DNA of 64,000 nt. Origin: Planococcus maritimus (GTDB lineage Bacteria; Bacillota; Bacilli; Bacillales_A; Planococcaceae). The stretch lies in NCBI RefSeq assembly GCF_001687625.2, contig NZ_CP016538.2, positions 3,192,501-3,256,500 of the forward strand, written 5' to 3'. Positions 1 to 8,750 of the stretch are shown here, piece by piece. The notes under the pieces were generated by a model, which ran no database searches, was not told the DNA's origin, and saw nothing but the letters and a program-made list of their open reading frames with translations. The position numbers were made by a program, and so were the translations under genes. Each line of letters opens with the position of its first letter. Within the stretch, counting starts at the first letter, position 1.

Positions 1-536
1 CTATCAAGTGCGGCCGTCGGTTCGTCTGCAATGACGAGCTCCGGCTTGGTTAACAGAGCTAAAGCTATCGAGCTGCGCTGAAGCTGACCGCCGCTCAATT
101 GAAACGGGTAGCGCGTATACAATTCTGGTCGCAAACCGACTGACTCGAGCGCTCGTTCTGCCATTTCGCGCCTGCGCTTTTTCGGCAACCGGAAATGAGT
201 TTTCAAGAATTCATCAAAATGGCGACCAATGGTGTGAAACGGCGTGAAGGAACCTTGGTAGTCTTGAAAGATGTAAGAAATGGCCGTCCCTCGCAAACGA
301 CGCATTTGTTTTCCGTCCAGCTGCAGCAAATCCACACCGTTGTAAATTGCTTTGCCGCTGGCGTTTAGATTGGGTGCAAGCAAGCGGCCGATTGCTGAAG
401 CGGTGACGCTTTTGCCGCTGCCGCTCTGCCCGATGATCGCAAGCCATTCGCCTTTTTGGATATCAAAGGAAATATTTTTTGCGAGTGAGGCTTCTCCGGC
501 CTGGACTGTTAAGTTTTGTACGGAAAGCAAAGTCAT
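1..536 (-). CDS. Nickel/peptide-type ABC transporter ATP-binding protein, NikD/OppD-like (3' end outside window)
   Basis: ATPase subunit of the Nik/Opp importer encoded just upstream. About 178 N-terminal residues are visible and the reading frame is open to the left edge. Seen: Walker A GQSGSGKS near residue 36, Q-loop in FQDYQGSF, ABC signature LSGGQLQR and Walker B LVIADEP, in the expected order. The start ATG at 536 overlaps the permease stop as ATGA, which implies translational coupling. Families of this type usually have a second ATPase (NikE/OppF) next, which would lie outside the window. The substrate cannot be told from the ATPase; the Zur-like boxes upstream of the operon point to zinc or a zinc-metallophore complex rather than nickel or peptides. 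The ATPase call is secure, the substrate is inferred. Confidence 0.93.
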   Translation of the reverse strand, partial: MTLLSVQNLTVQAGEASLAKNISFDIQKGEWLAIIGQSGSGKSVTASAIGRLLAPNLNASGKAIYNGVDLLQLDGKQMRRLRGTAISYIFQDYQGSFTPFHTIGRHFDEFLKTHFRLPKKRRREMAERALESVGLRPELYTRYPFQLSGGQLQRSSIALALLTKPELVIADEPTAALD

Positions 537-1369
537 TCTGCCACTTCCTTTTTCACGTCAAATTTATCGCGTAAATAATCGCCAAGCAAATTGGAGAACA
601 AGACGACCGTTACGATGGCGAGTCCCGGGTAGATCATTAAGGCAGGCACTGTCTGAAAATATGGGCGGGCTTCATTGAGCATCGCGCCCCATTCTGGTGC
701 CGGCGGCTGTGCGCCAAGCCCAATATACGAAAGGGAAGAAATCAATAAAATGATTTTTCCCAGGTCCAGGCTCGCGAGCACGAGAATATGGCCAATCAGA
801 TGGGGAAATAAATGCTTGCGCATGATGCGCCCTTCACTCAGGCCATTGATTCTGGCCATGGTGATGTAATCCTTTTGCCGTTCCGTGACCACGGTGCTGC
901 GGGCGAGGCGTGCGTAATTTACCCATCTAACCAACACGATCGCCAATAGCAGATTTTCGAGTCCGGCACCGAGCAAACCGCTCAGCACGATCGCGACAAC
1001 CGTATCCGGGAACGCCAAAAACGCATCCGCCACTCTCATCAGGAGGCGATCAACGATACCACCTTTAAATCCGGCAATAACGCCGATCGACACGCCAATA
1101 GCTGATGCTAGTAGCAACGCCACAAAGCCATAGCCCACTGTCAATTGAAATCCAAGCAAAATGCGTGTCAGCATATCGCGGCCCAAATGATCGGTGCCAA
1201 ACGGATGCTGCCAGCTCATTGGAAGCAATCGCCCATTCAAATCGACAAATTCCGGATCATGCTTCAATACGAGAAACGCATACGCCGCAATCACAGTGAT
1301 TAGCAACAGGATGGCCGCTAAGGAAATTTGGGTAAGGCGTGCTTTGTAACTGGCAAATTGACTCTTCAT
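533..1369 (-). CDS. ABC transporter permease, NikC/DppC-like
   Basis: Inner-membrane permease of the Nik/Dpp/Opp family, about 278 residues, normal for the family. I place the start at 1369 (MKSQFASYK) because it is preceded by GGGAGAGC and its ATG overlaps the stop of the upstream permease as ATGA; an 18-residue upstream extension is possible but unlikely. It has an N-terminal membrane segment, the OppC-type extracytoplasmic motif HPFGTDHLGRD, several hydrophobic segments and the EAA-type cytoplasmic loop around ARINGLSEGRIMRKHLFPH, which contacts the ATPase. It forms a heterodimer with the permease encoded at 1366-2313. Same operon and same inferred substrate as the binding protein at 2314-3843. 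Confidence 0.93.
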   Translation of the reverse strand: MKSQFASYKARLTQISLAAILLLITVIAAYAFLVLKHDPEFVDLNGRLLPMSWQHPFGTDHLGRDMLTRILLGFQLTVGYGFVALLLASAIGVSIGVIAGFKGGIVDRLLMRVADAFLAFPDTVVAIVLSGLLGAGLENLLLAIVLVRWVNYARLARSTVVTERQKDYITMARINGLSEGRIMRKHLFPHLIGHILVLASLDLGKIILLISSLSYIGLGAQPPAPEWGAMLNEARPYFQTVPALMIYPGLAIVTVVLFSNLLGDYLRDKFDVKKEVAE

Positions 1370-2313
1370 CTTGCTCTCCCCTTTCCTTTTAAGCGCAGCT
1401 CCGGATTCAAGTAGCGATAGCACAAATCGACAAGGCTATTAAGGGCAAACACCAACATGGCCATGACGAAAATATAGCCCTGGATCATCGGGTAATCCCT
1501 GCTGCGAATGGCATCAACGACCATTTTGCCGATTCCGGGATAAGCGAAAATCACTTCAATGACCACCACGCCACCGATCAAACTGCCGAGGCTGACGCCG
1601 AAAACGGTGATGACTGGAGGCAAACTCGCGCGTAGCACATGGCTGAAGAAAATTCGCGGTTCTGGAATTCCCCGGGCACGAGCAGCTCGGATATTCTCCT
1701 GGTTCAAGGCATCGATCAAACTCGAGCGCAATAGCCGGACATAGACACTCGACATCGCAAGGCCCAACGTAATAGAGGGAAGGACGGCAGAATGCAAGCC
1801 GTCCCTCCCCATAGTCGGCAGCCACCCCAGGCGAACGCCGAACAGATCGATCAAAATAAGGCCCAGCCAAAAACTTGGAATGGCCGCTCCGATTAGTGAG
1901 ACGCCGCGGCTTACCTGGTCGATCCAGCTGCCTCTGTGCAGGGCGGAAAGGGAACCGAGCGGTAAAGCAACGAGTACCATGACGAACAGCCCGCCGAGCG
2001 TCAATTCTAAAGTTGCCGGAACACCGCCTCGCAGCATGTCCATGACCGGCTGGTTGGAAATATAGGAATTTCCGAAATCCAAACGAACAAAATCGGCCAA
2101 CCACTCGCCGTATTGCACAAGCAAGGGCTCGTTAAATCCCATGTCCTCGCGTAGTTGCTCCACTTGATCGGCCGAAACCGATAAATCATCGACGCGCAGG
2201 ATCGATAGCACCGGATCTCCCGGAGCCATGCGGGCGAACAGGAAACTGACGAACGTAATCAGTAAGAGAAACACCGCAACTTCGACTAAACGGCGCGTGA
2301 TGATCCGGATCAC
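1366..2313 (-). CDS. ABC transporter permease, NikB/DppB-like
   Basis: First permease of the Nik/Opp-type importer, 315 residues, full length for the family. It begins with a membrane anchor (RRLVEVAVFLLLITFVSFLF), followed by the typical APGDPV motif near residue 31, an extracytoplasmic region and an EAA loop around ARARGIPEPRIFFSHVLRA. The start is GTG at 2313, directly after the TAA stop of the binding-protein gene, so translation is probably coupled. The stop overlaps the start of the second permease. Gene order binding protein, permease B, permease C, ATPase is that of nikABCD and cntABCD operons. Family assignment is firm; metal specificity is inferred from the operon's upstream region. 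Confidence 0.93.
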   Translation of the reverse strand: MIRIITRRLVEVAVFLLLITFVSFLFARMAPGDPVLSILRVDDLSVSADQVEQLREDMGFNEPLLVQYGEWLADFVRLDFGNSYISNQPVMDMLRGGVPATLELTLGGLFVMVLVALPLGSLSALHRGSWIDQVSRGVSLIGAAIPSFWLGLILIDLFGVRLGWLPTMGRDGLHSAVLPSITLGLAMSSVYVRLLRSSLIDALNQENIRAARARGIPEPRIFFSHVLRASLPPVITVFGVSLGSLIGGVVVIEVIFAYPGIGKMVVDAIRSRDYPMIQGYIFVMAMLVFALNSLVDLCYRYLNPELRLKGKGRAR

Positions 2314-3843
2314 TTACTGCACATCCAATTCGTTCGTCAGCATATAATACTCGCTTCTCGTCGTCGTCCAATTTTTCACCTTGTCGGAGTTGTAGGCGAC
2401 GAGCGTATTTGGATGCAACACAAACGAGTTGTACATCTGTTCATCGACGTAGCTAGCAATGTCTTTGGCAATATCCGAACGCTGCTCCTGTCCGACCACC
2501 TGGTTCAATTCATCAATCATCGCCGTCAGCTGTTCATCATCTGCCCCACTGAAATTCAAGGCACCTTCCGGATGATAGGTCGCGTTCAAATAATAACCCG
2601 CATCCCCGCGAGGCGCCGTTAAATTGCTGTAAGTCGCCAAATCCCAGTCACGGTTAGTAGCCATATGCTCTTCCGGTATTTCGATTTGCTCAATTACCAC
2701 TTCAACACCAAGCTCACCGGCTGCTGATTGAAACACTTGGGCAATCAAAGGCAAATCAGCACGTGCGCTATACGTCAACAACGTCCATATCAACGGCTCA
2801 CCGTCTTTTTGCATAACACCATCTTGCTCTGTATAGCCTGCCTGTTCCAATAGCTTGCGCGCTTCATCGATTCCATATTCTTTTTCAGGGTAATCCGGCG
2901 AAAAGGAGAAGGAAGATGGGAATGGCCCGTTTGCCACTTCCGCATGGCCGCTTAAAATTGTCTCAGCGATCATATTACGGTCAATCAGTGCATCGATTGC
3001 CCGTCGGACATGGACGTCTTTCAAGGATTCGCGTTCGAGATTCATCGTCAGCTGATGGACACGGAAAGTCGAAGTCGACTCGACCGTCACGCCTTCAATC
3101 GCTTCCAATTGCTCGACCGATTCCACTTCCGGGCGGAACACGATGTCCGCGCCTTTTGACTCCAGCGCAAGCGAACGGGCATTGGCGTCTTCGTTAAATG
3201 AAAATCTCGCTTTTTCCAGTTTTGCAGCGCCGTCCCAATAGTCTTCAAAGCGCACCAAGTCTACAGCCGTGCCAGGCGTAAATAATTCGACGGCAAACGG
3301 CCCTGTGCCGACAGGTTTATTGATGAAGTCGGTTCCGTCCACATCGATGATCGCCGTATTGGGATGCACCAGTTCGGACGGGAATTCCGGGAACGGCTTC
3401 GTCGTTTTGATGGTCAGTTCCGATGCTTCTGCTGTAATCGATTCGATGCGCAAGGCATTCTTGATAGCAATATTATCGGCCATGGCCCGTTCTAGAGAAG
3501 CTTTCACCGCTTCACCGTCCATCGCCTTGCCGTTTTGAAACTTCACGTCTCCGCGCAGCTGGAACGTCCAAGTCTGGCCATCCTCACTCGACCAGCTCTT
3601 TGCCAGCCATGGTTCAATCTCCAAAGTCTCGTCGTTCAAATAAACCAAAGTCTCGGCAATTCCTGCCCGCACCGGTACATAACTGGTGTCGACATGAGGG
3701 TCCAGTGAATTGGTCGCAAAATTAAACAATAAATTCACTTCTTTGACGTTCCCTTCCTCATTTTTTGCCGCCGAATCGGAACAGGCGGATAGCACTAGCG
3801 CCGTAACGGCGACTGTAGCAAGTAAAAGCAATAATTTCTTCAT
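2314..3843 (-). CDS. Metal/peptide ABC transporter substrate-binding lipoprotein, NikA/CntA-like (SBP family 5)
   Basis: Solute-binding lipoprotein that captures the ligand outside the membrane and delivers it to the permeases. 509 residues, with a lipoprotein signal (MKKLLLLLATVAVTALVLSAC; Cys at residue 21 would be lipidated). The family 5 signature is clear: WLAKSWSSEDGQTWTFQLRG near residue 80 and KPVGTGPFAV near residue 175. The NFATNSLDPH opening resembles NikA/CntA-type proteins more than oligopeptide binders. The start at 3843 has AAGGAGAAG upstream. It is first in the operon, with two Zur-like operators 85-225 bp upstream of the start codon. Known: CntA of Staphylococcus aureus binds metal-staphylopine and is zinc-regulated. 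Inference: this system imports zinc, perhaps as a metallophore complex; no metallophore biosynthesis genes are in the window. Confidence 0.85.
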   Translation of the reverse strand: MKKLLLLLATVAVTALVLSACSDSAAKNEEGNVKEVNLLFNFATNSLDPHVDTSYVPVRAGIAETLVYLNDETLEIEPWLAKSWSSEDGQTWTFQLRGDVKFQNGKAMDGEAVKASLERAMADNIAIKNALRIESITAEASELTIKTTKPFPEFPSELVHPNTAIIDVDGTDFINKPVGTGPFAVELFTPGTAVDLVRFEDYWDGAAKLEKARFSFNEDANARSLALESKGADIVFRPEVESVEQLEAIEGVTVESTSTFRVHQLTMNLERESLKDVHVRRAIDALIDRNMIAETILSGHAEVANGPFPSSFSFSPDYPEKEYGIDEARKLLEQAGYTEQDGVMQKDGEPLIWTLLTYSARADLPLIAQVFQSAAGELGVEVVIEQIEIPEEHMATNRDWDLATYSNLTAPRGDAGYYLNATYHPEGALNFSGADDEQLTAMIDELNQVVGQEQRSDIAKDIASYVDEQMYNSFVLHPNTLVAYNSDKVKNWTTTRSEYYMLTNELDVQ

Positions 3844-3928
3844 AACATCTTCTCCTTTTTAAATAACCTCGTCGAAACTGATTCGATATACAAATATTTT
3901 TTCTGAATGGCTGCTCAACATAAGCCAC

Positions 3929-3949
3929 CAAAAGTAACCGTTACGATTT
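3929..3949. promoter_or_regulatory. Zur-box-like palindrome, distal copy
   Basis: About 15 of 20 informative positions agree with the Bacillus Zur operator (two AAATCGTAAT-type half sites as an inverted repeat). The right half GTTACGATTT is nearly perfect and the left half is degenerate. It lies about 85 bp upstream of the nikA-like start. Confidence 0.5.
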
Positions 3950-4048
3950 ACAAAGCAAAAAAATTTCGGCCTCCTATAACAGCGGGCTAAAACATTCTAT
4001 GTAGGGCAAAACTTCCGATCAGAGCGAATAGCCATGCAAACGGCATAC

Positions 4049-4069
4049 AAAGAGTAATAATTACGATTT
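4049..4069. promoter_or_regulatory. Zur-box-like palindrome, near-perfect copy
   Basis: About 18 of 20 informative positions match the Bacillus Zur operator; the core reads GTAATAATTACGATTT. Together with the weaker box at 3929-3949 it would give zinc-dependent repression of the transporter operon reading leftwards. The rest of 3844-4364 contains no credible gene. Confidence 0.65.
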
Positions 4070-4364
4070 AAATCATATCCTTTTGTGCTTTATTGCGCAA
4101 GTGCGTTTTTAAGCTTTTATTTATTCTCAAATAAAAAAGGCTAGCTAAAACTTCAGCCTGCCCTTGTAGCGAATGCCTATGTATTTATATAGCCTTTCCG
4201 TTGTTCCGCGAAAAAGCGAGTGGTTTTTCGGTAACTTTGTTGATCATTACTCAGCTGTACTTGTAGCAGGTGCAGCAGTTAGTATGCCTACAAGCCCTCA
4301 GCAGCACATTGAAAGCATTATGCGAACATTGACTTTTAGCGATCTGCTTATATTGGAGGCTTCT

Positions 4365-4535
4365 TTATGTTTTGTTGTTAGCACATGCATCGCACGTAAA
4401 CCGAGCTTCCAGTTTTAAATAGGCTTTGATTTCGGTGAATCCTCTTCTCTTCGGGTAGCGCATCTCGAGATGGACCGGTTCGCCGCCTTCGATCTCTTTG
4501 CCGCACACTCGGCACTTCGATGATTCATTGAACAC
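4365..4535 (-). CDS. Small conserved CxxC...CxxC protein (56 aa)
   Basis: Short gene of 56 codons with GTG start at 4535, a strong GGGAGGGA site just upstream and TAA stop at 4365. The product begins VFNESSKCRVCGKEIEGG and has two CxxC knuckles (CRVC near residue 8 and CDAC near residue 48), so it is probably a small zinc-binding protein. Between them is a basic stretch, MRYPKRRGFTEIKAY. I recall close relatives in Bacillales databases mislabelled as Fe3+-hydroxamate transporter binding proteins; nothing in the sequence supports transport. It starts 22 bp after the lipoprotein gene upstream, so the two are probably co-transcribed. Function unknown. Confidence 0.8.
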   Translation of the reverse strand: MFNESSKCRVCGKEIEGGEPVHLEMRYPKRRGFTEIKAYLKLEARFTCDACANNKT

Positions 4536-4557
4536 AAGTATCCCTCCCTCTCAATCG

Positions 4558-5103
4558 TTATTGTTTTAACCGTTCTGATAAGCCTTCGTCGTCTGTATAA
4601 ATAAACTTGCCGATTTTGCCTTTCTGGACGGACGAAAATAGGACGACGCCTTTCACTTCAGCGTGCTGCTCTTTTCCCCCTGCTTTTTGAAACGCCACCC
4701 CTGCTGTGAACGTATAGCGGTTCGCTGTCGTTTCACTCAATTCGATGTCCACTTTTTCTAAGCGCAGCTCATAGCCATAAATATCAGCCAGCCCCGGGAA
4801 ATAGGTACCGAAAACTTTCATGAATTGATCCAATTCCTGATCCGTGAAATATTCTCCGTATTTTTCATTCACTTGTTGTTCAAAGGCCTCATTCACTTCA
4901 ACTCCGTCCACGATTTGTTTGTTGGCCGGATTCCACATCGCCTTTAAGAATTCCTCATCAGGCCCGTTGAATTGCTGCTCCAATACCCGCTCGATCGCCG
5001 CCATTTTCGGGTCATCCGCTTTTGCTGCCAGGCACCCGCTTAAGATAACTAAAGCCAAGAGCACAGCGAGCGCAAATTTCAGTTTCCTTTCCCCTTCCTT
5101 CAT
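4558..5103 (-). CDS. Predicted lipoprotein of unknown function
   Basis: 181-residue protein with a lipoprotein signal peptide: a basic start (MKEGERKLKF), a hydrophobic core and lipobox LSGC, so it should be anchored on the outer face of the membrane. I choose the ATG at 5103 because AAAGGAGGCGG precedes it; an upstream in-frame ATG would add 17 residues and spoil the signal peptide. The mature part is charged and mixed alpha/beta, with no motif I recognise. It appears to form a two-gene unit with the small CxxC gene that follows. Cellular role unknown. Confidence 0.75.
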   Translation of the reverse strand: MKEGERKLKFALAVLLALVILSGCLAAKADDPKMAAIERVLEQQFNGPDEEFLKAMWNPANKQIVDGVEVNEAFEQQVNEKYGEYFTDQELDQFMKVFGTYFPGLADIYGYELRLEKVDIELSETTANRYTFTAGVAFQKAGGKEQHAEVKGVVLFSSVQKGKIGKFIYTDDEGLSERLKQ

Positions 5104-5209
5104 ACCGTCCGCCTCCTTTACCCTTAGTACGAAAAAGCCGGACACAAGTTTCAATTTTCTGTCATATAAGGGAATTCACTTGAAACCCTAAATTTTTTTC
5201 TAAAAAAAT

Positions 5210-5251
5210 GCCTTTCAACGTGCTTACCCGAAGGTTCGCAAATTGAAAGGC
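5210..5251 (-). terminator. Rho-independent terminator of the M42 peptidase gene
   Basis: Inverted arms GCCTTTCAA and TTGAAAGGC; in the minus direction they are followed by a run of seven T. It sits directly downstream of the stop at 5265. Confidence 0.75.
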
Positions 5252-5264
5252 GTTCATAACTTTT

Positions 5265-6344
5265 TTAAGTATCCAGGAAGGTCTTCCCGTTTAATTCAGT
5301 GGCCGATAAAATGAAGTGTTTCACTAATTCGACAGTGTGCGCCAAATCCTCAAGGTCCACGATTTCAATCGGTGTATGCGTATAGCGTGAAGGAATCGAG
5401 ACGACACCGGACGAAACGCCTTTATGCGTCATATGAATTGCTCCAGCGTCCGTTCCAATACCCATAAAAATTTCATGCTGATACGGAATCGCTTGCTCGG
5501 TAGCCACTTTTTCCAATAGGCCCGTCACCAATGGATGTGAGATCAAGGATTTGTCCGTTAGCTTGATGCACGGCCCTGCACCGAGTTTACGGGTGCCCGT
5601 CATTAACACATCATTCGTGTCGCTTGTCGGCGTCGTATCGATCGCTAAGGCAAAATCTGGCTGCAGGTTCGCACTCAACACAGATGCACCTCGGAGTCCG
5701 ACTTCTTCCTGGACGGTAAATACGAAATGAACATCGCCATGCACCAAATTTTCTTTTTGATGGAATTGGTCGATTAACTCCATCAACACCGCACAACCTG
5801 CCCGGTCATCTAAGGCTTTTCCAACAACGCGGTTTTGCTTGGCATCGCCAATGAGCTTTAATTCGCTGCCATAACTGATTGGCTGGCCGACCCTGACGCC
5901 CATTTGCGCGACTTCTTCAGGCGAAGCTGCCCCGATATCGATATAAAGCTCGCGGTGTGAGGCAATCCTCTTCGGATCATCCCATTTCACGTAATGGACA
6001 GCAAGTGTCCCGATGACGCCATGAATATAGCCGCGATCGCCTTTAATCGTCACCGGCTGGGCCAGCAAGGTGCGGTTGTCGAATCCTCCGAGCTGCTCAA
6101 AGCGCAGCGTGCCGTTCGCTTCAACCTTTTTGACGATAAAGCCGATTTCATCTGAATGCGCGGCGAGCAGGATCGACGGCAAGGAAGGATCGGTCGCTGG
6201 AATCGTCGCGATGATGTTGCCGAGCGGGTCCACCTCGCAAGACGCCACCTTGTCTTCTATTTTGCCTTTAATATAGCGCTGTACATCTTGTTCAAAGCCA
6301 CTTGGCCCCACTAATCCACATAATTCCTTCAATACTTCATACAC
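5265..6344 (-). CDS. M42 family metallopeptidase (glutamyl/deblocking aminopeptidase-like)
   Basis: Cytosolic dinuclear-metal aminopeptidase, 359 residues, typical M42 length. Expected metal and catalytic motifs are present in order: AAHSDEIGF near residue 62 (first metal His), KALDDRAGC near residue 176 (bridging Asp), QEEVGLRGA near residue 212 (general base Glu-Glu), AIDTT near residue 234 and a late HMTHKG / RYTHTP region. The start is GTG at 6344 with GGAG upstream. A peptide-type binding protein gene starts upstream on the same strand with only a 20-bp gap, so the two may work together in peptide use: the binding protein helps capture peptides and this enzyme trims them. Related to FrvX/YsdC; substrate specificity cannot be predicted. 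Confidence 0.9.
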   Translation of the reverse strand: MYEVLKELCGLVGPSGFEQDVQRYIKGKIEDKVASCEVDPLGNIIATIPATDPSLPSILLAAHSDEIGFIVKKVEANGTLRFEQLGGFDNRTLLAQPVTIKGDRGYIHGVIGTLAVHYVKWDDPKRIASHRELYIDIGAASPEEVAQMGVRVGQPISYGSELKLIGDAKQNRVVGKALDDRAGCAVLMELIDQFHQKENLVHGDVHFVFTVQEEVGLRGASVLSANLQPDFALAIDTTPTSDTNDVLMTGTRKLGAGPCIKLTDKSLISHPLVTGLLEKVATEQAIPYQHEIFMGIGTDAGAIHMTHKGVSSGVVSIPSRYTHTPIEIVDLEDLAHTVELVKHFILSATELNGKTFLDT

Positions 6345-6364
6345 TGCGGCTCAACTCCAATTAC

Positions 6365-7993
6365 TTAATTTGATAGATAGACATCCGTCATTAAATCGTT
6401 GCTCATCGGATGTGGATTGTAGTCTTCCACAAAATCGCTTTGCGCTAATGGCGGTGTCGTATACGCAAGCATTGTCCATGGTGCGTCTTCCTGGAACAAT
6501 TGCTGGGCTTGCTGGTACAGTTCTGTACGCTTGTCCTGGTCAATCGTTTCACGCGCTTCTGTGATCAAAGACGTGAATTCATCGCTCTTGTAAAACGCAA
6601 TGTTTTGCGCAGGCACTTCGGCGTTCGTTTTACTGAGATTCGGATAAAGGAAATTGTCCGGGTCCGCCATGACACCAGTCCAGCCGTACATGGCCATGCT
6701 GTGCTTGCCATTCTTCGTATCTTCTAAATAAGTTGCCCATTCAGACGACACGATTTCCGCGGTAATGCCGATTTCAGCCAAATCCGACTGAATCGCTTCC
6801 GCAATTTTCATTGGCTCCGGCAAATAAGGACGCGGATTGCTCATCGTATGCAGCTCCGTCGTAAACCCGTCTTCCAATCCCGCTTCCGCCAATAGCTTTT
6901 TCGCTTCCTCTACGTTGTAGTCGTATTTCTCAAGCGAGTCGTCATGGCTCCAAAGAGACGGTGGCAGCGGGCTTGTCGCGGGATCTGCCAATCCGTTATA
7001 AAATGCATCAACGATTTCTTCTTTATCAATCGCCATATTGATGGCCTTGCGCACTAATGGATCGTCGAACGGTTCTTTTTCCATATTGAATGCCATATAC
7101 CCGATATTGAAGCTCGGGCGTTTTAGCAGCTCGATGCCTTCAGTGTCTTCCACAATCGTCGTATCGCTTGCGTTCATTCCATCCACAATATCGATTTCCC
7201 CTGTCTGCAAGGCATTCAAGCGTGCAGAGTTCTCCGGGACGACCTGATAGATGACTTGATCGAGGTAGGGTTTGCCGTCCATCCAATACTCTTCGTTTTT
7301 GGAAAGCGTGATGGTGTTATTGCGGTTCCATTCTTCGAACTTGAATGGCCCCGTCCCGACCGGATTCTCGCCGATGTCAGTCCCGTATTGTTCAATCGCT
7401 GCAGGGCTTGCGATCCCAAACATGGAAATCGCCAAATAGCTGAGGAACGGCGCAGTTTTTCGCTTCAAGACGATTTCTAGTTCATGCTCACTTGTAGCTG
7501 TCACCGATTCAATCAAGTGGTTGTCGTCTCCTTTAAATCCACCGTACAGAAATGGATAATAAGGAAAATCCCCTTCATGGTATGGGTTTTCCGGATCCAT
7601 CCAGCGTTCGAAATTAAAGACCACAGCTTCTGCGTTAAAATCGGTGCCATCGTGGAACTTGACACCTTCACGCAGCTGGAACGTCCAGGTCAGACCATCT
7701 TCGCTTGAGCTATAATCCGTCGCCAGTTTCGGCTGAAGTTCCAAATTGTGGTCGTACTCCAATAATGTTTCATAAATATTGTGCGTGACCCGAATCGATT
7801 CACCGTCCGTTACATTGATTGGATCCAAACTGACCGAATCGGCGCCGCGTCCATATACTAAAGTCCCTCCGCTTTTTTCATCTTCCGATACAGCACCGGA
7901 ACTACTTTTTGTCTCGTCACCTGAACATCCGGCCAGCAATGCGATGCCGAACGCGATAAAAAAATAGAACAAGTTACGCACTTTCTTCTCCAT
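6365..7993 (-). CDS. Peptide ABC transporter substrate-binding lipoprotein (SBP family 5, DppE/OppA-like)
   Basis: 542-residue solute-binding lipoprotein. The start at 7993 (MEKKVRNLF) has GGAGGCGG upstream; the seven-residue longer form is not supported. The lipobox is LLAGC, followed by a Ser/Glu-rich linker. Family 5 signatures: LATDYSSSEDGLTWTFQLRE, FHDGTDFNAEAV, and NPVGTGPFKF near residue 215. It has no permease or ATPase next to it, so it presumably feeds a dipeptide or oligopeptide transporter encoded elsewhere. Its co-directional neighbour is an M42 aminopeptidase, which fits peptide scavenging. The ligand (di- or oligopeptide, perhaps glutathione) is not determined by what can be seen. 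Confidence 0.88.
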   Translation of the reverse strand: MEKKVRNLFYFFIAFGIALLAGCSGDETKSSSGAVSEDEKSGGTLVYGRGADSVSLDPINVTDGESIRVTHNIYETLLEYDHNLELQPKLATDYSSSEDGLTWTFQLREGVKFHDGTDFNAEAVVFNFERWMDPENPYHEGDFPYYPFLYGGFKGDDNHLIESVTATSEHELEIVLKRKTAPFLSYLAISMFGIASPAAIEQYGTDIGENPVGTGPFKFEEWNRNNTITLSKNEEYWMDGKPYLDQVIYQVVPENSARLNALQTGEIDIVDGMNASDTTIVEDTEGIELLKRPSFNIGYMAFNMEKEPFDDPLVRKAINMAIDKEEIVDAFYNGLADPATSPLPPSLWSHDDSLEKYDYNVEEAKKLLAEAGLEDGFTTELHTMSNPRPYLPEPMKIAEAIQSDLAEIGITAEIVSSEWATYLEDTKNGKHSMAMYGWTGVMADPDNFLYPNLSKTNAEVPAQNIAFYKSDEFTSLITEARETIDQDKRTELYQQAQQLFQEDAPWTMLAYTTPPLAQSDFVEDYNPHPMSNDLMTDVYLSN

Positions 7994-8121
7994 TGATTTC
8001 CGCCTCCATTCCACTCTCTTTCTCTAATACAATAAAGCGTTAGAGGAGCAAGATAATTCCAAGTATAAAGTTAGTGGAATAAATTTTCAAATCTAATTTT
8101 TCAGATATTTTAACAAATATT

Positions 8122-8150
8122 AAAAAAACACCCACTATTTACGCAGGTGT
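8122..8150 (-). terminator. Terminator downstream of the YxjI-like gene
   Basis: Short stem ACACC...GGTGT; on the minus strand it is followed by seven T. It lies 30 bp past the stop of the gene at 8182. Confidence 0.6.
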
Positions 8151-8181
8151 CGAACTCTTGAGTACATGATTAAGTTTTTTA

Positions 8182-8667
8182 TTATTCTCTCGAAGAAGAT
8201 TGATCCGCCTTCACACAATCAATCGCCACGACCAGCGAAATGATCAGATGTTCCATTGTTTCATCTAAAATATCCACTTGGTAGGTGTCTCCCCAACTGA
8301 GCCATTGCTTGCTGACCGAACCGATGACCGTTCCGTGCCGAAGAATATCAAAACTCATCTCCCACCAATTCCCTTGTACATCGATGCCTTCTGCTTCAAT
8401 GGCGTAGCGAGGCTTAAAAAAAGTAAATTCTTTTTTAATCATGACCGATTCCCGACCATCCACTTCCACAAAAAATGTTGGCAGAAAACTGAACGTCTTT
8501 TTCGTGATCATTCCGATTTCCTGATTTTCAGTATCTAAGATTGAAAAGGTTTTGGGAATTTTGAAAAAGCTGCCTTCTATAAAATATTGATCCCTTTCCT
8601 GTTCGTCTTTAACCGTGAATTTTTCGCTCAAGCTAAATATTTTTTGCTTAATGAATAATTGTTTCAT
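8182..8667 (-). CDS. LURP-one-related (YxjI) family protein
   Basis: 161-residue protein of the LURP-one-related/YxjI family, a tubby-like beta-barrel fold. Visible family features are the opening MKQLFIKQKIFSLSEKFTVKDE, the strand pair around YFIEGSFFKIPKTFSILD, the central KKTFSFLPTFFV, and the C-terminal VSKQWLSWGDTYQVDI. AGGGAGTC lies upstream of the start. It is a single gene with its own terminator. The family is thought to bind lipids or to have a scaffold-like role, but no biochemical function is established for bacterial members. Confidence 0.88.
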   Translation of the reverse strand: MKQLFIKQKIFSLSEKFTVKDEQERDQYFIEGSFFKIPKTFSILDTENQEIGMITKKTFSFLPTFFVEVDGRESVMIKKEFTFFKPRYAIEAEGIDVQGNWWEMSFDILRHGTVIGSVSKQWLSWGDTYQVDILDETMEHLIISLVVAIDCVKADQSSSRE

Positions 8668-8723
8668 CCTGACTCCCTTTCTGTTTTACCTTCTTAACCA
8701 GTAAAAATGTCGAAATCACATGT

Positions 8724-8739
8724 AGTTCCACGTGAAACA
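8724..8739. other. parS-like site (15/16)
   Basis: AGTTCCACGTGAAACA differs from the ParB/Spo0J binding consensus TGTTNCACGTGAAACA only in its first base. It lies in the gap between the YxjI-like and DUF4256 genes. Confidence 0.7.
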
Positions 8740-8750
8740 TCGTTCACTGC

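Noticed and set aside
4173-4418. 81-residue plus-strand ORF in the gap after the nikA-like gene
   Set aside because: No ribosome site, no recognisable motif, and it overlaps the better supported small CxxC gene on the other strand.
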